DNA from: Planctomycetota bacterium
GTDB lineage: Bacteria > Planctomycetota > JAJSAM01 > JAJVHW01
Direction: 5' to 3'
DNA length: 64,000 nucleotides
NCBI GenBank assembly: GCA_021414065.1
Contig: JAIOPE010000151.1
Location: 1 to 64,000 of the forward strand
The notes under the pieces were generated by a model. That model was not told the DNA's origin. It was given only the letters and a program-made list of their open reading frames with translations, and ran no database searches. Below are positions 43,832 to 52,866 of this stretch, piece after piece. Numbering within the stretch: the first letter of the stretch is position 1; each line of letters begins with the position of its first letter. The position numbers and the translations under genes were made by a program.

Positions 43832-46366
43832 GTGAGCGCCGACCACGCAACTCCACCGCTTGAGGCCCTTCTCGCCCACCGCGAGTGGGTTCGGTCGCTC
43901 GCGCGGCGGCTGACCGACAACGCCGTCGATGCCGACGACCTTGAGCAGGATGCGTGGCTCGCAGCAGCGAACGCGCGACCGCGGGACGGGGTTGGCATCC
44001 GCGCTTGGTTCGCGAAGGTCATGAGGAATCGCGCCGCTGAGCGGCACCGGCTCGACAGCAACCGCGGCGCGCGCGAGGCGGTCGTCGCCCGGCAGATCGG
44101 ACTTCGCAGCGGAGTGGCGCTCGTCGTCGATGCGGAGGCGCACACCCGTGTCGTGCAAGCAGTGCTCGCCCTCAACGAACCGTACCGCGAGACCGTGCTG
44201 CTTCGGTTCTACGAGGGGTTGCCGCCGCGCGAGGTGGCTGCCCACATGGGTATCCCGGTGGACACGGTGAAGACTCGCCTGCGCCGCGCGGCCGAGATGC
44301 TGCGCGATGCGCTCGGCGGACGACGCGAGGACTGGCTCGGGGCGATCGCGCCGTTGCTCGACACGCGGCGCGGCGCGCCGTTGACGACGGCGACCGCCGT
44401 CGCGGGAGGGATCGCTGTGAAGTTGACGACGAAGGCCGTGGTCGTGGCGCTCGCCCTCATGCTGGTCGCGGGAGTGGCGATCCGGTACTCCACCGATCGC
44501 GAGGCGACGCCGGAGCAGCGAACGTCCTCGGCGAACGCAACTCCGGGACCTGAGATTGCATCGCCCGAGGGGCTGGAGGACCGCAAGCCGACAACGGCGA
44601 GACCAACGCCGAGAGAGACGCGGCGCGCCGCTCCACCCGTGCTCCCCGAGCCGGCGGTGACACCGCCCGAGCCCGCGCCACCGGTGCCGCCACCCGCCGA
44701 CGCTCCGACTGACGTCCCAAAGGTCGATACCCGCAGTCAGGATGCGCCGCCCCCTCGCGGCGGTGGAGCGACGACCGCGGCACCCGGCCCAGCAGAGATG
44801 CGTGTCAGAGTCGTCGATCAGCGGGGAGTCCCGCGGGCTGGCGTCCAGCTCCTCGTGGGGTGGGCGACACGGAGGCTGGATTACGTCTCCTGCCTCGACC
44901 AGGTCCTGGACGGAGCGAGCGAAGTGCTCGTGAAGGGCGTCGAGCCAGGCCTCGTGACGGTGCAGTTGGTTGTCGGCGGCCTTCGACGTGTCTACCGAGT
45001 CCAAGTGGCTGCGGGGCCGGCCGGTGACTTCGAGTTCGTCGTCCCGGAGGGTGCCACCGTGCAAGGCATCGTGCGGCACCTCGTGAAGGGGCCGCTCGCA
45101 GGCGTCACCGTCGGAACGGCGGGCGCCGGTCTCCAGATGCCGGAAGACAAGTACCACGACATCCTCACTGCAACGACCGACGAGCATGGGCGCTACCGCC
45201 TCCTGAACGTGCCGTCGGGAGACCACTTCCTCTCGGTCACCGGAGGCGCCATGGGGACCGATTCACGCGCGCGCGCACGAGTTCACGTGGATGGGATCGG
45301 AGTCGTCACGCAGGACATCGTTCTCGGGGCGGTGTCGCTCGCAGGGATCGTGACGGAGAACGGCAGCGGTCGTCCGGTCGCCGGCGCGCGCGTTCGCGTG
45401 AGCGGATGGCCGTGGACCAAGGACGCGAGCACGGATGCGGTCGGTCGGTACCAGATCGTCGACCTGCCGTCGGGGACGCACTCGCTCCAGGTGCTCGCGG
45501 AGGGATTCGAAACGGCGTACCAGAAGACGCCCGCGATCGAGCCGGAGCGATCCGCCCAACTCGACGTCTCTCTTCGCCGCGGTTCGATCCTGGAGCTGAC
45601 GCTCCGCGACGGCGCAGGGCTTCCGGTCGCGGGCGACATCGTGCTGAGCGTCTCCGGTGGGAGCCGCACCGCGCCCGGCGCGCGGAACCTCCCATCGGAC
45701 GAGCGCGGAGTGCTCCGGGCGACGCACCTCCCGCCAGGGACGTGGGATCTGAGCGTCTGGACGTACGGGTACGAGCACGCAACGAAGCACATCACGCTTG
45801 CGGCTGAGGGGACGACGCGTGCGACGATCGCGCTGCGTCCCGTTCCTGGGGCATTCGACGGGCCCGTGATCACGGGGCGCGTCATCGATGAGACTACCCA
45901 GACGCCAGTGGTCGCGGCGCGGGTGTGGGCCCCCGAGGGCGGCGGCCCGGCGCGGTTCACCGACGCGCAGGGGCGCTTCCGCGTGAACGTCGGCAAGCTC
46001 GCCAAGTACACAGTTCAGGTGACGAAGGACGGCTGGGGGATGCGGCAGGTCCCCGTGATCGACGTGGACGTCCAGCAAGGGCGCAACCTTGAGATCGCGC
46101 TCCGCCCTGCCGCCACCGTGAACGTCCGTGTCCGTCGCGCCGACGGGGCGGCCTACGTGGGGACGTTCTTCCTCTCGTTCAAGCCGACGGGCGACGGTCC
46201 GAAGGTAGGCGGCATCATGGAAGCGGACGCGGAAGGGCGAGCGACTCACCGCCAGGCGGTCCCGGGGAGCTACCGCATCGGAGTCGATGCGCGAGACGCC
46301 GGGAAGAGCAGCGTCGAGCGAGAGATCACGCCCGGCGAGAACTGGGTCGAGTTCACGCTGGAGTAG
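43832..46366 (+). CDS. ECF sigma-70 factor fused through a membrane helix to carboxypeptidase-regulatory-like domains
   Basis: Protein of 844 residues from a GTG start. Residues 1-165 are an ECF sigma factor: region 2 (HREWVRSLARRLTD, DADDLEQDAWLAA, IRAWFAKVMRNRAAERHR) and region 4 (LNEPYRETVLLRFYEGLPPREVAAHMGIPVDTVKTRLRRA). A membrane helix follows at about 196-215 (KAVVVALALMLVAGVAI), then a proline-rich spacer (230-310). About five beta-sandwich repeats of the carboxypeptidase-regulatory/CNA-B type make up the rest (for example GIVTENGSGRPVAGARVRV, TGRVIDETTQTPVVAARVWAP). No separate anti-sigma gene is adjacent. The layout suggests a membrane-tethered sigma factor whose outer part senses something, perhaps released by proteolysis (inference). 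Confidence 0.88.
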   Translation: MSADHATPPLEALLAHREWVRSLARRLTDNAVDADDLEQDAWLAAANARPRDGVGIRAWFAKVMRNRAAERHRLDSNRGAREAVVARQIGLRSGVALVVDAEAHTRVVQAVLALNEPYRETVLLRFYEGLPPREVAAHMGIPVDTVKTRLRRAAEMLRDALGGRREDWLGAIAPLLDTRRGAPLTTATAVAGGIAVKLTTKAVVVALALMLVAGVAIRYSTDREATPEQRTSSANATPGPEIASPEGLEDRKPTTARPTPRETRRAAPPVLPEPAVTPPEPAPPVPPPADAPTDVPKVDTRSQDAPPPRGGGATTAAPGPAEMRVRVVDQRGVPRAGVQLLVGWATRRLDYVSCLDQVLDGASEVLVKGVEPGLVTVQLVVGGLRRVYRVQVAAGPAGDFEFVVPEGATVQGIVRHLVKGPLAGVTVGTAGAGLQMPEDKYHDILTATTDEHGRYRLLNVPSGDHFLSVTGGAMGTDSRARARVHVDGIGVVTQDIVLGAVSLAGIVTENGSGRPVAGARVRVSGWPWTKDASTDAVGRYQIVDLPSGTHSLQVLAEGFETAYQKTPAIEPERSAQLDVSLRRGSILELTLRDGAGLPVAGDIVLSVSGGSRTAPGARNLPSDERGVLRATHLPPGTWDLSVWTYGYEHATKHITLAAEGTTRATIALRPVPGAFDGPVITGRVIDETTQTPVVAARVWAPEGGGPARFTDAQGRFRVNVGKLAKYTVQVTKDGWGMRQVPVIDVDVQQGRNLEIALRPAATVNVRVRRADGAAYVGTFFLSFKPTGDGPKVGGIMEADAEGRATHRQAVPGSYRIGVDARDAGKSSVEREITPGENWVEFTLE

Positions 46367-46390
46367 GGAAGTCAGCGGCCGAGCTGCGTG

Positions 46391-47032
46391 CTACGGGCCG
46401 TTGGGCGGCGACTTCGGTCGGTAGTCCCTGGGATCGATGCACGCATCGTAGACGGCACGCTCGACGCGGATCCAGTCGGTCTTGTTGATGCCGCGCGCGT
46501 TGCTGCTGGTGAGGCTCCAAGGGAACGCCGACGCGAGCTTGATCCAGCGGCCCTGCTCGCTGGCGATCACGCGAATCTCGCTCGCGACCTCCGAGAGGTC
46601 TTGATCCTGGCTGAACACGACGGCGATGTCGTAGTCGCGGCCGTGGCCGAGCCGGATTATGTCGATTGCGATCCTGACGTCCACGCCCTTCTCCTCGGCC
46701 GCGAGAAACGAGTGCGTGCTTCCGTCCGGGAGTTTCACCTGCTTGTTGCGATAGCGCAGCGTCCGCGAGAACACGAACGCACCGCGGCGCTTCAGGTGGT
46801 TGAGCTTCTCGAACCAGAAGTGCTGCCAGCGGGCGTCGTCCCTGGCGTCCGGGACGCCGGTGTAGAAGCGCACACCGGCAAGCGTCCATCCCTGCGTCTT
46901 GCAGACCGCCTCCGCGAGCAGGATCGGCTCGTAGTTGGGGAACGTGTAGCCGAAGCAGTCCTTCGCGGCATGGAACAGGTTCTGGCCGTCGAAGAACACG
47001 ATGGCGCGCTTGATCGCGGGCTCGACCGGCAT
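46391..47032 (-). CDS. NYN domain (LabA/PIN-like) ribonuclease-type protein
   Basis: Protein of 213 residues, with a GGAGGGA ribosome-binding site before the MPVEP start. It has the NYN core: AIVFFDGQNLFHAAKDCFG with the catalytic Asp15, VRFYTGVPD, GVDVRIAIDIIRLGHGRDYDIAVVFSQDQDLSEVASEI with the later acidic residues, and WIKLASAFPWS. NYN proteins are metal-dependent nucleases of the PIN-like fold, often acting on RNA. The WQHFWFEKLNHLKRRGAFVFSRTLRY segment is the usual helical insert. It converges with the sigma-fusion gene at 24 bp. Confidence 0.85.
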   Translation of the reverse strand: MPVEPAIKRAIVFFDGQNLFHAAKDCFGYTFPNYEPILLAEAVCKTQGWTLAGVRFYTGVPDARDDARWQHFWFEKLNHLKRRGAFVFSRTLRYRNKQVKLPDGSTHSFLAAEEKGVDVRIAIDIIRLGHGRDYDIAVVFSQDQDLSEVASEIRVIASEQGRWIKLASAFPWSLTSSNARGINKTDWIRVERAVYDACIDPRDYRPKSPPNGP

Positions 47033-47058
47033 CGTCCCTCCACCCCAGAAATGAATAA

Positions 47059-47092
47059 CCCCGCCCAAGGCCTTGCGGCGTGTCGGGCGGGG
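47059..47092. other. GC-rich inverted repeat in the NYN gene leader
   Basis: An 8-bp stem (ccccgccc at 47059-47066 and gggcgggg at 47085-47092) encloses an 18-nt loop that itself contains the palindrome aaggcctt. It lies about 27 bp upstream of the NYN start on the minus strand, so in that transcript it would form a hairpin in the leader just before the ribosome-binding site. It may be an operator or a translational control element. Confidence 0.35.
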
Positions 47093-47222
47093 AGGAAGTA
47101 GTCAGGAGCGTACACCGCCGCCCCGCGGCGTCAAGGAAGCGCCACGTTCGGCGCGCCCCGCGGTTGAGGCTTCCCGAGTCGCGGGCAACCCAGGGCCTGC
47201 ACCCGCCGCGCTCCCCCTCGGA

Positions 47223-47228
47223 TAGCAT
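47223..47228 (+). promoter_or_regulatory. -10-like element TAGCAT, 6 nt before start codon
   Basis: TAGCAT ends 6 nt before the GTG at 47235 and there is no Shine-Dalgarno sequence, in line with a leaderless transcript. The paralogue at 59571 has TAGACT at the same distance. Confidence 0.4.
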
Positions 47229-47234
47229 GCTCCC

Positions 47235-48461
47235 GTGCGAGCGCGCACCGCCGTGGTCTACCTGGTCCTCGTCGCCGTGGCGGTTCCCGTCGCCGCGGTT
47301 GCGTTCGTCCGCGGGCACCCCGGGAAGTTTCCGTGGGCGTTCCAGTACGGCCATGACTGGCGCGGGGCACTCGCGGCGCGGATGGACGGCGCAGACGGGC
47401 TCCGCATTCACGCGTGCGACCGCGACCGGGAGTTCGACTTCCCGTCGCACACCGGGACGGTGCACTTCGAAACGCACGACGCCGACGTGACGCGGGAGTT
47501 CCTCGATCTGGTGCGGATCGACGACAAAGCGAGCGGCGACCACTGCCTCTGCATCGGAGGCCGCGAGGTGGACGTCCTGCGCGGCGACTCCGTCGTGGTC
47601 AGCTTCCTGTTCAAGCACGGCTCCGCTCTGCGATCCAATCAACTGTGGCCCGGCGACGCGCAACTCACCGCCGAATCCGCGGAGGCCGTCTGCGCCTGGT
47701 TCGTCGCGCACGGCATGAGGACTGAGAGCCCCCGACAATCGGCGGCACGGATCGAGGCGGCGACGCATGCCCTCGAAGCGGCGCAGGACGCGAGCGTCGG
47801 CGCCGAACGGGCGAGCGCGCTGCGCGCGTGCCGCGACCGCGACTCGGCCGCTGCGCTTCTGGCCGAGTGGTTCCCCGACCCTACCGATCGGATCGCGCTC
47901 GTCGCCCGATTCCTCTCTGCCAAGTCGGAGGACGCGCGCGGCGGCGCCGAGAGTGCCTGGTACATCCTGCATGGCTGGCTGGACGATGCGGACGACTTCG
48001 CCGCCGTCGCTCGCGCGGTCGAGCGGATGCTCGCGAGCGAGTCCGACGCGCTGCGGGGCGCGGTGCTGTTCGCCAGTCTTGGCGGTCGGTTCGAAGACGA
48101 GTTCCCGGCGGACAAGCTGCCCGAGATGCGGATGCGTGTCGTGCGACGCCTCGTCGAATCGCCGAGCGAGGAAGACCGATGCGACGGCGTCGAGTTGCTC
48201 TATCGCATCGGCGACACGCCCGAAGCGCGGGCGGTGCTCGCCGGCTTCCTTCCGTCCGTCGGCGTTGGCGTCGCGCCGCCGACCGAGTCCCAGATGCGGG
48301 CCGCCGGCGTGCTCGCTGGAATCTGCGAGCCCTCATCGTTCGCTCGCCTGCGAGCGCTGGCCGAAGCGTCGGACGACAGAGCACGTTGGACGGGCGAGAT
48401 CGAGCGTCGGATCGCCGCGCGACCCGACGCCGCGGGAACGCCCGCCGACTGCGTTCGCTGA
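47235..48461 (+). CDS. membrane-anchored protein of unknown function, paralogue 1
   Basis: Protein of 408 residues from a GTG start. A membrane anchor or uncleaved signal lies at about 3-26 (TAVVYLVLVAVAVPVAAVAFV). The domain that follows contains HPGKFPWAFQYGHDWRGAL, GDHCLCIGGREVDVLRGDSV and TAESAEAVCAWFVAHGM. The C-terminal half consists of helical hairpins of HEAT/armadillo character (ALLAEWFPDPTDRIALVARFLSAKSEDARGGAE, AGVLAGICEPSSFARLRALAEAS). Most residues match the protein encoded at 59571-60797, same length and orientation, and DNA identity is also high. I do not recognise the family. Confidence 0.78.
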   Translation: MRARTAVVYLVLVAVAVPVAAVAFVRGHPGKFPWAFQYGHDWRGALAARMDGADGLRIHACDRDREFDFPSHTGTVHFETHDADVTREFLDLVRIDDKASGDHCLCIGGREVDVLRGDSVVVSFLFKHGSALRSNQLWPGDAQLTAESAEAVCAWFVAHGMRTESPRQSAARIEAATHALEAAQDASVGAERASALRACRDRDSAAALLAEWFPDPTDRIALVARFLSAKSEDARGGAESAWYILHGWLDDADDFAAVARAVERMLASESDALRGAVLFASLGGRFEDEFPADKLPEMRMRVVRRLVESPSEEDRCDGVELLYRIGDTPEARAVLAGFLPSVGVGVAPPTESQMRAAGVLAGICEPSSFARLRALAEASDDRARWTGEIERRIAARPDAAGTPADCVR

Positions 48462-48491
48462 CGTGCAGTCCGCTTCATGTCGTCGTGTCGG

Positions 48492-48497
48492 TACACT
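48492..48497 (+). promoter_or_regulatory. -10-like element TACACT, 6 nt before start codon
   Basis: TACACT lies exactly 6 nt before the ATG at 48504 of the SWIM-domain gene, and no ribosome-binding site is present. The short gap after the upstream stop (42 bp) is enough to hold it, so the SWIM/DUF6493-like pair probably has its own promoter. Confidence 0.45.
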
Positions 48498-48503
48498 CGC
48501 GCC

Positions 48504-49886
48504 ATGCCGGCGGCTGGAACCATCGAGCACACAACGCACTTCGCCGCGGCGTCGCGGCTGGACGTTGCGGACGGCCGCCCGGACCTGCGACTCGAGGCCG
48601 CCATTCGGCCGGAACACGCCACGGTCCGGTTCGACGGCGAGCTGACCCGCGCAGCGCTCTCGGCGCGGCTTCTCGCGTCGATCCGCCGCGTCGTCGGCGC
48701 CCGCTACCACGTGCCCGCGGCGATGCTCGGTCGCATCCTGCGACAGTCGGACCCCGTCCTCACCGTCGGCGACGACACGCTGCGCGTCGAGGGCTTCTCC
48801 GCATGCGCAGGCGTCTACGCCCGCGCCGACTTCGCCCCGGGCTCGCACCTCGCGGCCGTGCGCTCGCCGGGAACGACGAACGTGGACTTCGGTGACACCC
48901 TGTGCGGCGAACTCGCGCGCGTTCGCGACGGCGATTCGTTCCGGCTCCGGATCGGCGCGGAGGGCGTCGCCGTCACGCACGGCGGCGGGACGACATTCGA
49001 GCGCAAGGTGCCGCTCCCCGTCCGCTGGCTTCGCTCGTTCGTCGCCGTGCAAGACGTCCAGACGGCGCTGCCGCTCCGCCACGAGGTGTCCGGTGTCGAG
49101 GGGCTTCGCTTCCTCCGGAGCCTCCCGCGGGCGACGTCCCGTGTGCCGGTGTTCGTCGTCGCGGCGGGGCGCGGGCTGCGGGTGACGTCGCGGGCGGATG
49201 GCGCCGGAGTCCGCGTCGTCGCGCCCGAGCGGCTTCGTCCACTCGAGGACCTGCTTCACGGTGCGCAGACGCTTCGCATCCACGGCGGCCCCGACGCGCC
49301 GGGCTCCGCGTGGACGGCCGACTTCGGCGACCGCCGATTCACGCTGCTCCTCTCGCCGGAAGTGTGGCGCGGCTTCTCGGGGGAGGGCCGCGCGCTCGCC
49401 GCGCTCACCGAACCGCCGGACGAAGCGCTCGTCTCGCTGCTCCGCCGGGCGCTGCACTGGCGATCGTCGCTCCGCGCCGCGGACCTCGCGCGTGAACTCG
49501 GCGAACCGAAGGACACCGTCGCGCGCGCGCTCGTCGTGCTCGGCGTGCGGGGCGCGGTCGGGTACGACCTGGCGGACGGCGCCTGGTTCCATCGCGAGTT
49601 GCCGTACGACCTCGCGTGGCTCGATGCGCTGCAACCGCGGTTCGCTGCGGCGGAAGCGCTCGTGCGAGACGTCGGCGCGGTGCGGCGCGCAGCGGACGAC
49701 TCCGACGGCTCGCGCTGGGACGTCCGCGGAACCGACGTCGTCCACTTCGTTGTTCTGGGCTCAGGCGACACCGCGACGTGTACCTGCCCGTGGCATGCGA
49801 AGCACGGCTCGGAGCGCGGCGCGTGCAAGCACGTCCTCGCGGCACGAATGGCGCGGGACGCTGCCGACGACGGGGACGCGCAATGA
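48504..49886 (+). CDS. SWIM zinc-finger protein
   Basis: Protein of 460 residues. The C-terminus carries a SWIM zinc finger with the C-x-C-xn-C-x-H pattern (TCTCPWHAKHGSERGACKHVLAARM, about residues 429-453), a fold that binds DNA or proteins. A helix-turn-helix-like segment (RSSLRAADLARELGEPKDTVARALVVLGVRGAVGYDLADG, about 325-365) precedes it. The N-terminal 300 residues are beta-rich with paired repeats (VRFDGELTRAALSARLLAS). I prefer the ATG at 48504 over the one at 48477, since a -10-like TACACT lies between them. The downstream gene starts inside the stop codon (ATGA), so the two products are made together and probably interact. Confidence 0.85.
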   Translation: MPAAGTIEHTTHFAAASRLDVADGRPDLRLEAAIRPEHATVRFDGELTRAALSARLLASIRRVVGARYHVPAAMLGRILRQSDPVLTVGDDTLRVEGFSACAGVYARADFAPGSHLAAVRSPGTTNVDFGDTLCGELARVRDGDSFRLRIGAEGVAVTHGGGTTFERKVPLPVRWLRSFVAVQDVQTALPLRHEVSGVEGLRFLRSLPRATSRVPVFVVAAGRGLRVTSRADGAGVRVVAPERLRPLEDLLHGAQTLRIHGGPDAPGSAWTADFGDRRFTLLLSPEVWRGFSGEGRALAALTEPPDEALVSLLRRALHWRSSLRAADLARELGEPKDTVARALVVLGVRGAVGYDLADGAWFHRELPYDLAWLDALQPRFAAAEALVRDVGAVRRAADDSDGSRWDVRGTDVVHFVVLGSGDTATCTCPWHAKHGSERGACKHVLAARMARDAADDGDAQ

Positions 49887-52816
49887 AGGACCTGTTCGAC
49901 GAGTCGGCGCTTCTCTCCGCGCTCGGGACGCACGACGAGGCGACGGTGATCGCGTGGCTCGCGGCGGCCGGTCCGGCGGGGCGGAGCGCGGCAGCGAAGC
50001 GGCTGCGGCGCTGGCTCGACGACGGAACGACGTGGGTCGAGGAGGTTGTCACCCGGGAGGGCGTGCCGCGCGGGTCGGTGAGTCGAACTCGGGTGGTGCA
50101 GATCGCCGGGTCCTCCGACACCTGGCGCGCCGCCCAGCTGGCGTGGCGCCTTTGCGCACTCGAAGACGGACGCTGGGTCCGCCCGACGCAGGCGATCACC
50201 GCTGCGCGCGCGTTCGGCGGCGACTGGGCCGAGCGGTTCGCGACGGCCGCGCTGCGTGACGGTCCGGTCTGGGAGCCGGTGCGGTCGCTCGTGGCCGAGG
50301 GGCTCGTCGCCTACGAACGGCAACCGAACCACCTGCTTGGGATGCTCGGCTCGCTGAATCCGTGGCGCGGGAAGGACGTGCCGCGGGCCCGGCTCTCGGA
50401 TGCGCTGCGCGCCGAGCCGTCGTTGCTCGGCCGCGAGTTCTGGGACCTGCTCGCTCTGGAGGGGACGACGTCGCACTCGCTCGCGAACCACGACAAGTTC
50501 GACGGCGGGGAGACGTGGGAGGATGCGGTCGTGCTCCTCGCGAACGACGGCACGATTGCCCGGGCGCAACTCCTCGACGCGCTCCTTGCGTCGCTCTCCG
50601 CCGACTTCGTGGCCTTCCGCGCGTCGTGGTTCTCTCGGACGCACGACCGGCTCGCGCCGACGACCGACGAGGCCGCTGCGCGCGCGGGGGAGTACGTCCG
50701 ACTCCTCGGCAGCCGCAACGGCGCCACCGTGTCGATGGCGCTCCGCGTGCTCGACCGCCTCGAGCGTGCGCGTCGGTTGGATGCGGGCGCGTTCCTCGCG
50801 TCCGCCGACGCAGCGCTGCACAGCACGACGAAGGCGACCGTGACGGCGGCGCTGAAGCTCGCGGACCGGATCGCGCGACGCGACACGGCGCACCGCGGGA
50901 GTGTCGCGCGGCTTGCCGTCGATGCGCTCGCGCACGCGGCGACGGACGTCCAGTCGCTCGCACTCGACGTGATCGAGAGGCACGGGCGGCCGTCGGAGGG
51001 TTCGCTTCGCGCGGCGATCGCCTCGTACGCGGAAGCAGTTGCGCCGTCGCTCCGGGCGCGGCTCGCCGCCTGGACCGGAGAGTCCGCGGCCGCGCCGGAC
51101 GTCGCTCGCCACGCGAGCGCAGCGCCGCCGCGCGGCGACGTGTCACCGCTCGATCCGTCACGCGCGGTGGCGCCGGTCGCAACGTTCGAGGCACTGGTCG
51201 CACTCGCCGCGCGGAGTCTTGAGACGTACCAGGCCGGCGACTACGAGGTTCTCGTCGATGGTCTCGCGCGATTCGGCCCGCCGGCGACTGAGACCGAGAT
51301 GCGTCTCACGCGGCCGCTCGCGAAGCGTGCTAAGGACGTCGTCGCGGCGCATCCGCGGCGCGGTTGCGCGGGTTGCATCGGGGGCACAACCGACGTGCTC
51401 GTAGATGCGTGGGCCAGCCGCACGCCCTGGTCGCTCGAGTTCGAGTCGCACACCGACTTCGAGATGCACCGAGCGGGCGCCTGGGACCGCGACCGGCTCG
51501 GGTTCGTGCCGAAGATTCCCCGCGCCAACCCGGGGGCGCCCGAGGTGTTCGTCTTCCGGCCGCCGCTCCTTGGGTTCGCCGTCGCCCGGCTCCGCACGCT
51601 GGCGGAAGCGTTCGTCGCGGCGTCGCGCGATCCGACCGCGCCGCGCAGGTTCCGTCTGCGTTCCACGCCCACCCACCGCGGCGGTTGGATCGACCCCGGC
51701 GTGCTCGTCCAGCGCATCACCGAGCCCGGCGACGGGCTGCGCCTCCTCGACGACGTCCACGATCGCGTGCTCGCGCTCCTCCGACTCGCGCCGCAGCGAC
51801 GGGTGGAGGCGCTCGCGCGACTCGACGCCGCGGGCCGAGTCGCCGATGAGTCCGCGGAGTTCGTTGCGGCGCTACGGCACACGCTCGGCGCGACGGGCGT
51901 CGCCATCGGTCGGACGGAGGCGGTGTGGATCGCAGCGGCGCGGGCGCGCACTCCGTTCGACGACGATCCGCGGATCGCAGCCGCGTACCCGGCGGGCGGA
52001 CCCGACGCCGGAGTTGCGGCGCGGCACGCGATTCCGTCGCTGCCGCTCGCGCCGTTCGAGTCGCGGCCACGCCCGTTCCGGCAGTTCACGATCGACTGCA
52101 CGCCGTGGCCGCCGCGCCCGGTGCCGTCGGCCCATCCGAGCGTGCTTCTGCACGCTCGCACCGACCACGAGTGGGCCGAGGGGCTGCCGCCGGACCTCGT
52201 GGCGCACGTCGTCTCGTGGTGGCCTGCGAACCCGGAGCCGCTCTTCGCGTCCGGGATCGAGACCGTGCTCCGGTCCGACGAGAAGTCCGAGCAGGTGCCT
52301 GGCTGGGCCGCACTCCTCGACCGGCCGGACCTGACGCCGCAGCGGCTCTGGGGTGGCCTCGGGCCCGAGTTGCTCGCTGCCACGATCTCGGCGAAGCAAC
52401 CGGCGCTGGTGCAGGCGGCGACGGACCTTCTGACCGACATCGCGGCGCACGGTCCGGACCGCTCACCGCTCCCGCCCGTGCGGCTGGCGTCGGCGATTGC
52501 GTACGTTCTCGGAAGCGAGCGGCGGGCCGTGTCGTTCACGGTGCGCGTGCCGTTCCGGCGGTTCGCGACCGTGTGCGGCTCGGTGCGAACGCTGTCGTCC
52601 GATCACGCAGCGTACGTCGCGGCACTCGCGGTCGCTGTGCTTCCGCGTCTACCGGAGCATGCGGTGCGGGATGCACTTCCGTGGATCGAGATGCTCCGCG
52701 AGGCCCTCGTGACGGCGGGCGGACGCGTCGCCGATCCCGCGGCCCGCGCCTGGTTGACGGAGCGGCGCAGCGGAAAGGCCGGCGCGGCGGCGAGGGCGCT
52801 TCTGAGGACGGGGTGA
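49883..52816 (+). CDS. large helical-repeat protein, DUF6493-like
   Basis: Protein of 977 residues, predominantly helical repeats of HEAT type (for example GATVSMALRVLDRLERARRLD, TKATVTAALKLADRIAR, TDVQSLALDVIERHG). A central module has FRLRSTPTHRGGWIDPGVLVQRI, a sequence I associate with DUF6493-type proteins, and a second half has WPPRPVPSAHP and GWAALLDRPDLTPQRLWGGLGPELLAA. A short Cys pair (RRGCAGCIGGTTD) lies at about residue 495. DUF6493-type proteins are large, of unknown function, and often next to a SWIM-domain gene, as here. The 4-bp overlap indicates coupled translation. Assignment rests on remembered motifs and context, not on a search. Confidence 0.72.
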   Translation: MKDLFDESALLSALGTHDEATVIAWLAAAGPAGRSAAAKRLRRWLDDGTTWVEEVVTREGVPRGSVSRTRVVQIAGSSDTWRAAQLAWRLCALEDGRWVRPTQAITAARAFGGDWAERFATAALRDGPVWEPVRSLVAEGLVAYERQPNHLLGMLGSLNPWRGKDVPRARLSDALRAEPSLLGREFWDLLALEGTTSHSLANHDKFDGGETWEDAVVLLANDGTIARAQLLDALLASLSADFVAFRASWFSRTHDRLAPTTDEAAARAGEYVRLLGSRNGATVSMALRVLDRLERARRLDAGAFLASADAALHSTTKATVTAALKLADRIARRDTAHRGSVARLAVDALAHAATDVQSLALDVIERHGRPSEGSLRAAIASYAEAVAPSLRARLAAWTGESAAAPDVARHASAAPPRGDVSPLDPSRAVAPVATFEALVALAARSLETYQAGDYEVLVDGLARFGPPATETEMRLTRPLAKRAKDVVAAHPRRGCAGCIGGTTDVLVDAWASRTPWSLEFESHTDFEMHRAGAWDRDRLGFVPKIPRANPGAPEVFVFRPPLLGFAVARLRTLAEAFVAASRDPTAPRRFRLRSTPTHRGGWIDPGVLVQRITEPGDGLRLLDDVHDRVLALLRLAPQRRVEALARLDAAGRVADESAEFVAALRHTLGATGVAIGRTEAVWIAAARARTPFDDDPRIAAAYPAGGPDAGVAARHAIPSLPLAPFESRPRPFRQFTIDCTPWPPRPVPSAHPSVLLHARTDHEWAEGLPPDLVAHVVSWWPANPEPLFASGIETVLRSDEKSEQVPGWAALLDRPDLTPQRLWGGLGPELLAATISAKQPALVQAATDLLTDIAAHGPDRSPLPPVRLASAIAYVLGSERRAVSFTVRVPFRRFATVCGSVRTLSSDHAAYVAALAVAVLPRLPEHAVRDALPWIEMLREALVTAGGRVADPAARAWLTERRSGKAGAAARALLRTG

Positions 52817-52866
52817 GTGATCCGGGTTACAAACGTCCCAACCGTCCTCGGGGCAATGGCGCGGCC

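Noticed and set aside
44709-45226. Frames opposite and beside the sigma fusion gene suggesting that it is two genes
   Set aside because: The sigma part, membrane helix, linker and beta-sandwich repeats are in one uninterrupted frame with no internal start preceded by a ribosome-binding site, so a single fusion protein is the simpler reading.
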